Positions 16,744-24,810 of a stretch of DNA of 64,000 nucleotides are shown here, one piece after another; within the stretch, counting starts at the first letter, position 1; the number at the start of each line of letters is the position of its first letter. Origin of the DNA: Streptomyces sp. S465 (GTDB lineage Bacteria; Actinomycetota; Actinomycetes; Streptomycetales; Streptomycetaceae); contig NZ_CP114036.1 of assembly GCF_026898115.1 (NCBI RefSeq), forward strand, positions 6,194,001 through 6,258,000. The letters are read 5' to 3'. The position numbers were made by a program, and so were the translations under genes. The notes under the pieces were generated by a model. That model was not told where the DNA came from, searched no databases, and worked only from the letters and a program-made list of their open reading frames with translations.

Positions 16744-18576
16744 ATGGGATTTATGGGGGACAGGGTCAGTCTGTTGGAGACAGGGCGTTTTGCGCACACG
16801 CACGACGATGCCGAGGAGGAGACCCGGCACCGGCGCGCCGCCGAGGCCGGTGACACCGGCGCGATGAGCGCACTCGGCGCGCTGCTGCTGCGCCGCGGTG
16901 ACCTCGACGGCGCCGAACCGCATCTGCGGGGCGCCACCGCGGCGGGCGACCGTGCCGCCGCCAACAACCTCGGTGTTCTGCTGCACCAGCGGGGCTACGC
17001 CGACGAGGCGGCCGGCTGGTGGCGCATCGCCGCCGTCGCCGGATCCGCCGCCGCGGCCCACGCGCTGGGCCGCCACCACCGTGAGCGGGGCGACGAGCCC
17101 GCCGCCGAGTACTGGCTGCGCCAGTCCGCCGAGTCCGGGCACACCCTGGGCGCGTACGCGCTGGGCGATCTGCTGGAGCACCGCAGCGACATCGGCGCCG
17201 AGCGCTGGTTCCGCGCGGCCGCCGAGCGCGGCCACCGCGAGGCCGCGTACCGGCTCGCCCGCATCCTCGACGACCGAGGCTCTGACGGTACCGAGGGAGC
17301 CGAGGGGACCGGCAGGGCGGGCCGGGAGGAGGCCGAGCAGTGGTACCGGCAGGCCGCCGCGCGCGGCCACCGCCGCGCCGCCCTCCACCTCGGCACGCTG
17401 CTGGAGGAGCGCGGGGAGACCAAGGAGGCCGGCCGCTGGTACCTGATGTCGGCCAAGGACGGTGAGGCCCGTGCCGCCTGCGCGCTGGGCTTCCTGCTGC
17501 GCGACGCGGGCGACACCGACAGCGCCGCCGTCTGGTGGCACCGCGCCGCCCAGGACGGCGACGGCAACGCCGCCAACGCGCTGGGGGCGCTGCACGCCGA
17601 CCGGGGCGAGCCCCAGACCGCCGAGCGCTGGTACCGCGCCGCGCTCGACGCCGGGGACATCAACGGCGCCTACAACCTCGGGCTGCTCTGCGCCGAGCAG
17701 GGCCGGACCGCACAGGCCGAGCAGTGGTACCGCCGCGCCGCCTACGCGGGCCACCGCGAGGCCGCCAACGCGGTCGCCGTGCTGCTGCTCCAGCGCGGCG
17801 ACGCGGCGGGCGCCGAGCCGTGGTTCTCCAAGGCGGCCGAGTCGGGCAGCGTCGACGCCGCGTTCAACCTGGGCATCCTGTACGCGGGCCGGGGCGAGGA
17901 GCGGGCGGCCCGGCAGTGGTACGAGCGGGCCGCCGCCGACGGGCACACCGAGGCGGCGTTGCAGGTCGGTCTCGCCCTCCAGCGGGAGGGCGACCTCCAG
18001 AGCGCCGAGCGCCATCTGCGCTGCGCCGCGGGGGGCGGCAGCGCCGAGGGCGCCTTCCGGCTGGCCGCGCTGCTGGACCGCTCGTCGGTCGGCGGCGACC
18101 CGGCGACCGGCACCGGCTTCGGCTCGTCCGGGACGCGCTTTCCGATCCCGCCGCCGGACGACGGCTCCGGGCCGCACGTCTCCGAGTACGAGGAGTGGTA
18201 CGAGCGCGCCGCGCGCCAGGGTCACCGGCGGGCCCAGGTGCGCGTGGGCATGTTCGCGGCCGCGCGCGGCGATGTGGTCGAGGCCGCGCGCTGGTACCGC
18301 GCGGCGGCCGAGGCGGGCAGCAGCAACGGCGCCTTCAACCTGGGGCTGCTGCTGGCCCGGGAGGGCAGCGAGCCGGAGGCCGCCCTGTGGTGGACACGCG
18401 CCGCCGAGGCCGGGCACGGCCGGGCCGCGCTGCGGCTCGCGCTGCTCGCCGCCCGGCGCGGCGCCCTCGCCGAGGGGCAGCGGTGGTGTGCGCGGGCGGT
18501 CGAGCTGGGCCCCGCGGAGGTCGCCGAGCGCGCCGCACGGCTGTGGGACGCGCTCCAGCAGGAGCTCACGGCGTAG
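16744..18576 (+). CDS. Sel1-like/tetratricopeptide repeat protein
   Basis: 610 residues built almost entirely from about 15 Sel1/TPR-like units of 33-36 residues. The recurring pattern is AEQWYRRAAxxGHREAANALGxLLxxRGD. Such solenoids act as protein-interaction scaffolds. There is no signal peptide or catalytic domain. The start may be the ATG at 16753 (MGDRVSLL), three codons in, which has GGGA at usable spacing. The gene sits between two identical initiator tRNA genes, each with its own terminator, so it is a separate transcription unit. A SigR-type promoter lies upstream, hinting at thiol-stress induction. Two hairpins follow. Confidence 0.85.
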   Translation: MGFMGDRVSLLETGRFAHTHDDAEEETRHRRAAEAGDTGAMSALGALLLRRGDLDGAEPHLRGATAAGDRAAANNLGVLLHQRGYADEAAGWWRIAAVAGSAAAAHALGRHHRERGDEPAAEYWLRQSAESGHTLGAYALGDLLEHRSDIGAERWFRAAAERGHREAAYRLARILDDRGSDGTEGAEGTGRAGREEAEQWYRQAAARGHRRAALHLGTLLEERGETKEAGRWYLMSAKDGEARAACALGFLLRDAGDTDSAAVWWHRAAQDGDGNAANALGALHADRGEPQTAERWYRAALDAGDINGAYNLGLLCAEQGRTAQAEQWYRRAAYAGHREAANAVAVLLLQRGDAAGAEPWFSKAAESGSVDAAFNLGILYAGRGEERAARQWYERAAADGHTEAALQVGLALQREGDLQSAERHLRCAAGGGSAEGAFRLAALLDRSSVGGDPATGTGFGSSGTRFPIPPPDDGSGPHVSEYEEWYERAARQGHRRAQVRVGMFAAARGDVVEAARWYRAAAEAGSSNGAFNLGLLLAREGSEPEAALWWTRAAEAGHGRAALRLALLAARRGALAEGQRWCARAVELGPAEVAERAARLWDALQQELTA

Positions 18577-18577
18577 C

Positions 18578-18627
18578 GCTCCGGGCCGGATCCCCGGCCC
18601 GGAGCCACCGGCGGGCGTCCCGCCGGT
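18578..18627 (+). terminator. Tandem hairpin terminator of the Sel1/TPR gene
   Basis: A 12-bp stem (GCTCCGGGCCGG with ATCC loop, 18578-18605) is followed at once by a 9-bp stem (ACCGGCGGG, loop CGT, 18607-18627). They begin one base after the stop codon. Confidence 0.7.
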
Positions 18628-18634
18628 AACCGGT

Positions 18635-18664
18635 TTGCTCGTGTCGTCCGCCCCGGGTTAAGGT
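18635..18664 (+). promoter_or_regulatory. Candidate promoter of initiator tRNA copy 2
   Basis: TTGCTC and TAAGGT with an 18-base spacer fit a housekeeping Streptomyces promoter. The -10 element ends 13 bases before the tRNA 5' end. Confidence 0.5.
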
Positions 18665-18677
18665 TGGTGCACACCGA

Positions 18678-18751
18678 CGCGGGGTGGAGCAGCTCGGTAG
18701 CTCGCTGGGCTCATAACCCAGAGGTCGCAGGTTCAAATCCTGTCCCCGCTA
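18678..18751 (+). tRNA. Initiator tRNA-Met (CAT), copy 2
   Basis: Identical over 74 bases to the copy at 16489-16562, with the same initiator hallmarks (three G-C pairs at the anticodon-stem end, unpaired position 1-72, CAT anticodon). Here the next three bases happen to be CCA, so the mature 3' end is encoded. It has its own promoter-like and terminator-like elements. Confidence 0.97.
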
Positions 18752-18755
18752 CCAC

Positions 18756-18794
18756 GACGAAGGCCTGGATCCTCAAGGATCCGGGCCTTTCGTC
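18756..18794 (+). terminator. Terminator of initiator tRNA copy 2
   Basis: Stem built on GGATCC/GGATCC around a TCAA loop and extended by GAAGGCC/GGCCTTT, with one G-U pair and one bulge. It is a diverged copy of the hairpin after the first tRNA. Confidence 0.75.
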
Positions 18795-18884
18795 TGTCGC
18801 TTCTGCCGTGGTCCTGACCGTCCTGCTTGTGCTGTTCGTCCCGCTTGTCCCGCTCGTCCGGTCCCGGGGCCGTCGCGCCGTTCC

Positions 18885-19298
18885 TCAGGCCGCGCAGTCG
18901 GGGCACAGTCCCCGGTAGGTCACCTCGACCGCGGAGATCGCGAAGCCGAAGCGCTCCTGTGCGGGCAGGTCGGCGAGCGGGTCGCCGGACGGGTGGACAT
19001 CACGGATCATGCCGCAGCGCGCGCACACCAGGTGCTGATGCGCGTGATGGGCGTTGGGGTCGTAGCGCTTGGCTCTGCCGTCCGTGCTGACTTCGACCAC
19101 CTCGCCGAGCGAGACGAGCTCGCCGAGGGTGTTGTAGACGGTCGCGCGGGAAATCTCGGGCAGCCGCTCGGCCGCCCGTGCGTGGACTTCGTCGGCGGTG
19201 TAGTGCACGTGGTCCCCGTCGAGGACCTCGGCGACGACACGCCGCTGCGCCGTCAGCCTCCAGCCACGTCCCCTGAGCCGTTCCAGCAGGTCACTCAT
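18885..19298 (-). CDS. catR: Fur-family peroxide-type repressor (CatR-like)
   Basis: 137 residues. A winged helix (RLTAQRRVVAEVL, recognition helix about SRATVYNTLGELV) is followed by a metal/dimer domain with HHAHQH and two CxxC pairs (CARC, CPDC), the structural zinc site of Fur/PerR proteins. Divergence from a monofunctional catalase with a shared operator matches CatR of S. coelicolor, a peroxide-sensing repressor of catA. The ATG at 19298 is preferred because GGTGA sits at proper spacing; a GTG three codons earlier is less well placed. Metal selectivity (Fe peroxide sensing against iron-uptake Fur) cannot be proved from sequence; the catalase neighbour decides the call. Confidence 0.8.
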   Translation of the reverse strand: MSDLLERLRGRGWRLTAQRRVVAEVLDGDHVHYTADEVHARAAERLPEISRATVYNTLGELVSLGEVVEVSTDGRAKRYDPNAHHAHQHLVCARCGMIRDVHPSGDPLADLPAQERFGFAISAVEVTYRGLCPDCAA

Positions 19299-19381
19299 GC
19301 CATTCACCTATCAGTCAGATAAGGACAAGGGTAGCAGCGGGTGAGTCCTTGGCCAGATCGGGTATCACTCTCCAACGCTTC

Positions 19382-19409
19382 TTGACTTAGACAATGTCCA
19401 ATGTAGGAT
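19382..19409 (+). promoter_or_regulatory. catA promoter overlapped by a Fur/PerR-type operator
   Basis: TTGACT and TAGGAT with a 16-base spacer form the likely catalase promoter. Inside the spacer is a 7-1-7 inverted repeat, TTAGACA-A-TGTCCAA (19387-19401, one mismatch), the shape of a Fur/PerR box. Repressor bound there would block RNA polymerase directly. It also lies about 90 bases upstream of the catR start, allowing autoregulation. Confidence 0.65.
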
Positions 19410-19459
19410 CGATGCCAGCCCCAGACCAGGGACAGAATGCGAGTACGCAGGAGGCGCAC

Positions 19460-20926
19460 GTGACGGTCCAGGACAACATCACTGGTCCGCTGACCACGGA
19501 GTCCGGGGCTCCGGTGGCGGACAACCAGAACAGCGAGACGGCGGGCGCCGGCGGTCCGGTCCTCATCCAGGACCAGCACCTGATCGAGAAGCTCGCCCAC
19601 TTCAACCGCGAGCGGATCCCGGAGCGGGTCGTGCACGCGCGGGGCGCCGGTGCGTACGGCACCTTCACCGTGACCGCGGACGTGACGAAGTACACCCGCG
19701 CGGCGTTCCTCTCCGAGGTCGGCAAGCAGACCGAGACGTTCCTGCGCTTCTCGACGGTGGCCGGCAACCTCGGCGCGGCGGACGCGGTGCGCGATCCGCG
19801 CGGTTTCGCGCTGAAGTTCTACACCGAGGACGGCAACTACGACCTCGTCGGGAACAACACCCCGGTGTTCTTCATCAAGGACGCCATCAAGTTCCCCGAC
19901 TTCATCCACACCCAGAAGCGCGACCCGTACACCGGCTCGCAGGAAGCGGACAACGTCTGGGACTTCTGGGGGCTCTCGCCCGAGTCCACCCACCAGGTGA
20001 CCTGGCTGTTCGGCGACCGCGGCATCCCCGCCTCGTACCGCCACATGGACGGCTTCGGTTCGCACACCTACCAGTGGAACAACGCCGCGGGCGAGGTCTT
20101 CTGGGTGAAGTACCACTTCAAGACCGACCAGGGGATCAAGAACCTCACCACCGCCGAGGCGGCCGAGACCGCGGGTCTGGACCCGGACAGCCACCAGCGC
20201 GATCTGCGCGAGGCCATCGAGCGCGGTGACTTCCCGACCTGGACCGTGCAGGTGCAGATCATGCCGGCGGCCGAGGCGGCGAACTACCGCTTCAACCCGT
20301 TCGACCTGACCAAGGTCTGGCCGCACGCGGACTACCCGCCGATCGAGATCGGCAAGCTGGAGCTCAACCGCAACCCGCGGAACATCTTCGCCGAGGTCGA
20401 GCAGTCGATCTTCTCGCCGGCGCACTTCGTGCCGGGCATCGGCCCGTCCCCGGACAAGATGCTCCAGGGCCGCCTCTTCGCGTACGGCGACGCGCACCGC
20501 TACCGCGTCGGCATCAACGCCGACCACCTGCCGGTGAACCGTCCGCACGCAGCCGAGGCACGCACCCACGCCCGGGACGGCTTCCTGTACGACGGCCGGC
20601 ACGCGGGTGCCAAGAACTACGAGCCCAACAGCTTCGGCGGTCCGGCGCAGACCGACCGGCCGCTGTGGCAGCCGTCCCCGGTCTCCGGTCTGACCGGTGA
20701 CCACGAGGCGCCCTCGCACGCCGAGGACGACGACTTCGTCCAGGCCGGCAACCTCTACCGGCTGATGTCGGAGGAGGAGAAGGAGCGCCTGATCGAGAAC
20801 CTGGCGCAGAACATCGCCAAGGTCTCCCGCGACGACATCGCACAGCGGGCGATCGAGAACTTCCGCAAGGCGGACGCCGACTACGGCAAGCGGCTGGAGG
20901 CCGCGGTCCAGGCCCTGCGCGGCTGA
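19460..20926 (+). CDS. catA: Monofunctional haem catalase (CatA-like)
   Basis: 488 residues. It converts hydrogen peroxide to water and oxygen. The active-site His is in RVVHARGAGAYG (about residue 59), the substrate-channel Asn region is GNNTPVFFIKDAIKFPDFIH, and the haem-ligand Tyr is in RLFAYGDAHRYR (about residue 342). Length and motifs fit small-subunit clade 3 catalases. The GTG at 19460 is chosen because AGGAGG lies seven bases before it; the in-frame ATG at 19394 sits inside the promoter/operator and cannot be the start. Regulation is expected through the divergent Fur-type repressor. A hairpin terminator follows. Confidence 0.93.
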   Translation: MTVQDNITGPLTTESGAPVADNQNSETAGAGGPVLIQDQHLIEKLAHFNRERIPERVVHARGAGAYGTFTVTADVTKYTRAAFLSEVGKQTETFLRFSTVAGNLGAADAVRDPRGFALKFYTEDGNYDLVGNNTPVFFIKDAIKFPDFIHTQKRDPYTGSQEADNVWDFWGLSPESTHQVTWLFGDRGIPASYRHMDGFGSHTYQWNNAAGEVFWVKYHFKTDQGIKNLTTAEAAETAGLDPDSHQRDLREAIERGDFPTWTVQVQIMPAAEAANYRFNPFDLTKVWPHADYPPIEIGKLELNRNPRNIFAEVEQSIFSPAHFVPGIGPSPDKMLQGRLFAYGDAHRYRVGINADHLPVNRPHAAEARTHARDGFLYDGRHAGAKNYEPNSFGGPAQTDRPLWQPSPVSGLTGDHEAPSHAEDDDFVQAGNLYRLMSEEEKERLIENLAQNIAKVSRDDIAQRAIENFRKADADYGKRLEAAVQALRG

Positions 20927-20947
20927 CGGACGCCTGCCGTACCCACC

Positions 20948-20982
20948 GGAGAGGCCGGACGCCACTGGGCTCCGGCCTCTCC
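20948..20982 (+). terminator. Terminator of the catalase gene
   Basis: Perfect 12-bp stem GGAGAGGCCGGA and its complement around an 11-base loop, 21 bases after the stop. Confidence 0.75.
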
Positions 20983-20984
20983 GC

Positions 20985-21037
20985 GTGCCGGGTGCCGGGT
21001 GCCGGGTGCCGGGTGCCGGGCGCCGGGTGCCGGGCGC
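20985..21037. repeat. Heptamer tandem repeat (GTGCCGG)n
   Basis: Five perfect GTGCCGG units followed by GCGCCGG, GTGCCGG and a partial GCGC unit, about 7.5 copies. It fills the space between the catalase terminator and the end of the CBS gene and is probably prone to slippage. Confidence 0.9.
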
Positions 21038-21055
21038 GGTGTGCCAGGGGGTGCC

Positions 21056-21454
21056 TCAGGCCGGGACCGGCTCGGGCGCCGGGGCCCAGCAGCGGATGAT
21101 GTCGCGCACCGACACCACTCCGACCGGGTCGCCCGCGTCGAGGACGATCAGATGGCGGAAGCCGCCCTGGGTCATCGTGCGGGCCGCCTCGTCCAGCGTC
21201 CACCCGGGGGCGGCGAAGACGACGTCGGCGGTGGTGTGGGCGTGCGCGGTCTCCTGGTCCGGGTCCTGGCCCGCCCCCAGGGAGTTGAGGATGTCGCGCT
21301 CGGTGAGAATCCCCAGGCCGCTGGTGTCGGGATCGAGCACGATGGCCGATCCGACCCGGCGTGCGGACATCAGCCGGGCGGCCTGACGGAGTGTATGGGC
21401 CGGGCCGATGGTGAGGACCACCGAGCTCATGGCGTCACGGACGTGCATGGGCAT
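21056..21454 (-). CDS. CBS-domain protein
   Basis: 132 residues made of two CBS motifs, each about 60 residues (VRDAMSSVVLTIGPAHTLRQA...GILTERDIL and the second ending GVVSVRDII). Such stand-alone CBS pairs bind adenine nucleotides and serve as energy or redox sensors. The ATG at 21454 is chosen because AAGGAGG lies 11 bases upstream; a GTG at 21466 directly abuts that site. No partner enzyme is adjacent. Confidence 0.85.
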   Translation of the reverse strand: MPMHVRDAMSSVVLTIGPAHTLRQAARLMSARRVGSAIVLDPDTSGLGILTERDILNSLGAGQDPDQETAHAHTTADVVFAAPGWTLDEAARTMTQGGFRHLIVLDAGDPVGVVSVRDIIRCWAPAPEPVPA

Positions 21455-21677
21455 GGATGGAGCCACCTCCTTGGGGAATCCATTCGCGAATGCCCGGCGC
21501 CGGAGGCGCCTGTGAATGGATGCACAAGTTCACAAGGTCGTGGATTCTCATGTTCACATGCCTGGGAAGGGGCAACAAGGGCGCGCGGAAGCCGATCTGC
21601 CGCTCAGCGCGCCCCGCGCTTCGGTTCCCACTCCGGTTCGCGCTCCGGTGATCCTCGGCGCCGCCTCGAGGGCCCCT

Positions 21678-22472
21678 TCAGGACCGCAGATAGTCCAGCA
21701 TCGCCCCGTGCAGCAGCCCGTTGGACGCCGCCGCGTCGCCGCTGTTCGGACCCGGTACGCCGTCGAGTCCGGTGAAGCGGCCACCCGCCTCCTGGACGAT
21801 CACCGCGTTGGCCGCCATGTCCCACAGCGACAGTTCCGGTTCTGCGCAGATGTCCACCGAGCCCTCGGCGACCATCATGTACGGCCAGAAGTCGCCGTAG
21901 CCCCGGGTGCGCCAGCAGGCGCGGGTCAGATCGAGGAAGCCGTCCAGCTTGCCGCGCTCCTCCCAGCCGCTGAGCGAGGAGTAGGCGAACGACGCGTCGG
22001 AGAGCCGGCTCACCCGCGAGACCGCCAGCCGGGTCGCGGACGACAGGCTGCGCCCGGCGTACGCCCCCAGCCCCTCGGCGGCCCACCAGCGGCGCCCCAG
22101 CGCCGGTGCGGAGACCACCCCGACCACCGGCCGGTCACCGCCCTCGCCGCGCTCCATGAGAGCGATCAGGGTGGCCCAGACGGGGACCCCGCGCACATAG
22201 TTCTTGGTGCCGTCGATCGGGTCGACCACCCAGCGCCGCGGACCGCTGCCCTCGCTGCCGAACTCCTCGCCCAGCACCGCGTCACGCGGCCGGGCGCGCT
22301 GGAGGGAGCTGCGGATCAGCTCCTCGGCCGCCTTGTCGGCCTCGCTCACCGGCGTCATATCGGGTTTTGTCTCGACCTTGAGGTCGAGCGCCTTGAACCG
22401 CTCCATGGTGGCCGAGTCGGCGGCGTCGGCGAGGACGTGGGCGAGGCGCAGGTCATCGTGGTAGTCGGGCAT
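21678..22472 (-). CDS. hisN: Histidinol-phosphatase of the inositol-monophosphatase family (HisN)
   Basis: 264 residues. The metal-dependent phosphatase fold shows LGEEFG (residues 67-72), the metal-binding WVVDPIDGTKNYVRG (81-95) and LSLWDMAAN near residue 205. VRGVPVWATLIAL after DPIDGT is typical of the HisN subgroup that completes histidine synthesis in actinobacteria, rather than general inositol phosphatases. The ATG at 22472 begins MPDYHDDL; upstream in-frame codons encode low-complexity sequence and are excluded. The exact substrate needs biochemistry, but HisN is the best call. Confidence 0.8.
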   Translation of the reverse strand: MPDYHDDLRLAHVLADAADSATMERFKALDLKVETKPDMTPVSEADKAAEELIRSSLQRARPRDAVLGEEFGSEGSGPRRWVVDPIDGTKNYVRGVPVWATLIALMERGEGGDRPVVGVVSAPALGRRWWAAEGLGAYAGRSLSSATRLAVSRVSRLSDASFAYSSLSGWEERGKLDGFLDLTRACWRTRGYGDFWPYMMVAEGSVDICAEPELSLWDMAANAVIVQEAGGRFTGLDGVPGPNSGDAAASNGLLHGAMLDYLRS

Positions 22473-22655
22473 GGCCGAACAGTATCGAGACACGGTGCGG
22501 CGGAGCCACGCGACTCCACATGACCTGGGTCCCGGGCCGGATGACCAGGGCTCCGGGCCGGATGACCAGGGCCTCGGACCGGGCGGGTCGGCCCGCGCGG
22601 GGCTGTCGACCGGGCTCTTGACTTCATCTGGCGGTCCGTCAATTCTGTCGGGCAC

Positions 22656-23294
22656 ATGCCCGGCCGGGAGGCGACGATGGCCGCTCTGGAGGCGACGATG
22701 CCCACAGCGCGTGAATCCTTACTCGACGCGGCCTTCGCCGCCCTCGACGGCCGTCCGTGGCCGAGGGTCACGATGGCCGAGGTCGCGGCGGCGGCCGGGG
22801 TCTCCCGGCAGACCCTCTACAACGAGTTCGGCAGCAAGGAGGGCCTCGCCCGCGCTCTGGTGCGGCGCGAGGCCGACGCGTATCTGCGCGGGGTCGAGCG
22901 GGCGCTGACCGGGGTGCCCGGCGCGGTGGCGCCCAGGGAGCGGCTGGCCGCCGCGGCGGTGTGGACGGTCCGCTCGGCGACCGAGAACCCGCTGGTGCGG
23001 GCGGTGCTCACGGGCTGCTGGAACGACCGGCTGCCGACGCCCGTGACACCCGTGACGCCCGTAAGTACGGTGCCGTCCGGGAAGGCGGCGTCGTCCGGGC
23101 CGCTGCCCGCGCCGGGCGAACTGCTCGGCCAGGCGCGGGACCGGGCGGTGCGGCTGCTGGCGAGCGACTGGCCGACCGGCGCGGTGGAGCTGCCGCTGGC
23201 CTGTGAGGCGGTCGCCAGGCTGGCCCTGTCGTACGTGGTGGCGCCCGCCCCGGCGGCGGATGTGGCCCATATGGTGCGCACGGTGCTGGCCTGA
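22656..23294 (+). CDS. TetR-family regulator with a TTA codon
   Basis: 212 residues. The N-terminal helix-turn-helix reads MAEVAAAAGVSRQTLYNEFGSKEGLARAL, a standard TetR domain; the C-terminal ligand domain is Ala/Pro-rich with a PVTPVTPVST stretch. Starts at codons 1, 8 or 15 are all possible. Codon 22 (22719-22721) is TTA, the rare leucine codon read only by the developmentally controlled bldA tRNA in Streptomyces, so translation is probably linked to development. It converges with the SMR exporter gene, a plausible but unproven target. Confidence 0.85.
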   Translation: MPGREATMAALEATMPTARESLLDAAFAALDGRPWPRVTMAEVAAAAGVSRQTLYNEFGSKEGLARALVRREADAYLRGVERALTGVPGAVAPRERLAAAAVWTVRSATENPLVRAVLTGCWNDRLPTPVTPVTPVSTVPSGKAASSGPLPAPGELLGQARDRAVRLLASDWPTGAVELPLACEAVARLALSYVVAPAPAADVAHMVRTVLA

Positions 23295-23343
23295 GCGGCC
23301 GAAGCCGGCGGCTCGCCGCCGAAGCCGTGGCGGCCAGGGCTGG

Positions 23344-23667
23344 TCAGTGGGCCGAGCCGGAGAGCTGGAGCCCTATCACGCCGACGATCACCAGGGTGAT
23401 GGAGACGATCTTGAGCGTGGAGACGAGATCGCCCAGGAAGACCATGCCGTAGATGGCGGTCCCGGCGGCCCCGATGCCCGTCCACACCGCGTACGCGGGC
23501 CCCACGTCGAGCTTCTTCAGGGACAGCGTCAGCAGCCCGAAGCTGCCGAGCGCGAACGCGCAGAACGCGATCGTCGGCCAGAGGCGGGTGAAGCCGTGCG
23601 AGAGCTTGAGACAGACGGCGAAGCCCGTCTCGAGGAGCCCGGCGACCACGACCAGCAGCCACGCCAT
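23344..23667 (-). CDS. SMR-family small multidrug/guanidinium exporter
   Basis: 107 residues with four membrane helices. The conserved membrane glutamate of the family is in LLETGFAVCLK (helix 1). The GLLTLSLKKLDVGPAYAVWTGIGAAGTAIYG region fits the SugE/Gdx branch better than EmrE, so guanidinium export is possible. The ATG at 23667 has GGGAGGGC upstream. A tandem 11-base repeat lies in the leader region. No second SMR subunit is adjacent, so a homodimer is expected. Confidence 0.88.
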   Translation of the reverse strand: MAWLLVVVAGLLETGFAVCLKLSHGFTRLWPTIAFCAFALGSFGLLTLSLKKLDVGPAYAVWTGIGAAGTAIYGMVFLGDLVSTLKIVSITLVIVGVIGLQLSGSAH

Positions 23668-23790
23668 ACGATGCCCTCCCGTACCGCCGTCGGCTGCTTT
23701 CGTCCGGGCGTACCCGGTCGCCTTGGATCCGCCTTGGATCACTTGATGCGATTATCCATTTACCGCCGGGGGTGGACGGCAAACACTCGC

Positions 23791-24798
23791 CTAGTCGCCC
23801 TCCCGCCGCTCCCGCGTGGCCAGCAGCCGCCGCAGGGAGTACAGCCGGGCCGGTTCGGCGTGGCCGTCGGCCACCCACTGGTCCAGCGCGCAGTCCGGCT
23901 CGTCGTGGCTACAGGCGCGCGGACAGCCCTCGGTGCCCGGCTCCAGGTCCGGGAAGGCGTGGATGACCCGCGCCGGGTCCACATGGTGCAGGCCGAAGGA
24001 CCGTACGCCCGGGGTGTCGATCACCCACCCCTTGTCGTCCGGCAGGGGGAGCGCGAGCGCGGAGGTGGTGGTGTGGCGGCCGCGGCCGGTGACCGCGTTC
24101 ACCCGGCCGGTGGCCCGCTGGCGGTCCGGGACCAGCGCGTTCACCAGCGTCGTCTTGCCGACGCCCGAATGGCCGACGAAGACGGTGACCCGGTCCGCCA
24201 GCCGCTCCCGCACCCGGTCGGCGGCGTCGCCGTCGGCCAGCTCGTCACGGCTGGTGACGACGTAGGGGATGCCGAGCGGCTCATAGGTCTTCAGCAGCTC
24301 CTCGGCGGGCGCCAGATCGGACTTGGTGAGCACCAGCAGCGGCTCCAGGTCCGCGTCGAAGGCGGCCACCAGGCACCGGTCGATCAGGCGCGGACGCGGT
24401 TCCGGGTCGGCCAGGGCGGTCACGATCGCGAGCTGGTCGGCGTTGGCGACCACGACCCGCTCGTACGGGTCGTCGTCATCGGCGGTCCGGCGCAGCACGG
24501 AGGAGCGCTCATGGACCCGTACGATCCGGGCGAGCGTGTCCTTGGCGCCGGAGAGATCGCCGACGACCGCGACCCGGTCGCCGACCACGACGCCCTTACG
24601 GCCGAGTTCGCGGGCCTTCATAGCGGTGATGGTGCGGTCCTCGACCAGGACCGTGAGCCGGCCGCGGTCGACCGTCAGCACGAAACCATCGGCGGCGTCC
24701 TCGTGCTTGGGGCGGATGCTGGTACGCGGCCGGTTGCCCCTGCGGTTGGGGCGGATCCGTACGTCGTCCTCGTCGGTGTGCTTGCCGTAGCGGCGCAT
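23791..24798 (-). CDS. rsgA: Ribosome small-subunit-dependent GTPase A (RsgA)
   Basis: 335 residues. RsgA is a circularly permuted GTPase that checks and releases late 30S subunits. An N-terminal OB fold (about 38-105) is followed by G4 LTKSD (158-162), the P-loop GHSGVGKT (209-216), the G3 motif DTPG (261-264), then the C-terminal zinc knuckle with C292, C296, H298 and C303. The G4-G1-G3 order proves the permutation. The ATG start is 12 bases after the aroA stop, so the two genes form an operon, a pairing conserved in Streptomyces. Confidence 0.93.
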   Translation of the reverse strand: MRRYGKHTDEDDVRIRPNRRGNRPRTSIRPKHEDAADGFVLTVDRGRLTVLVEDRTITAMKARELGRKGVVVGDRVAVVGDLSGAKDTLARIVRVHERSSVLRRTADDDDPYERVVVANADQLAIVTALADPEPRPRLIDRCLVAAFDADLEPLLVLTKSDLAPAEELLKTYEPLGIPYVVTSRDELADGDAADRVRERLADRVTVFVGHSGVGKTTLVNALVPDRQRATGRVNAVTGRGRHTTTSALALPLPDDKGWVIDTPGVRSFGLHHVDPARVIHAFPDLEPGTEGCPRACSHDEPDCALDQWVADGHAEPARLYSLRRLLATRERREGD

Positions 24799-24810
24799 GG
24801 GTCCAGGCTC

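Noticed and set aside
18664..18918. Small gene reading through the second initiator tRNA
   Set aside because: The frame consists of tRNA and terminator sequence; such tRNA-derived frames are frequent false genes.
23668..23760. Guanidine (ykkC-type) riboswitch before the SMR exporter
   Set aside because: A CCGGG-TACG-CCCGG hairpin followed by GGACGA is present, but I could not fit the ACGR-loop pairs or pseudoknot of known guanidine riboswitches.
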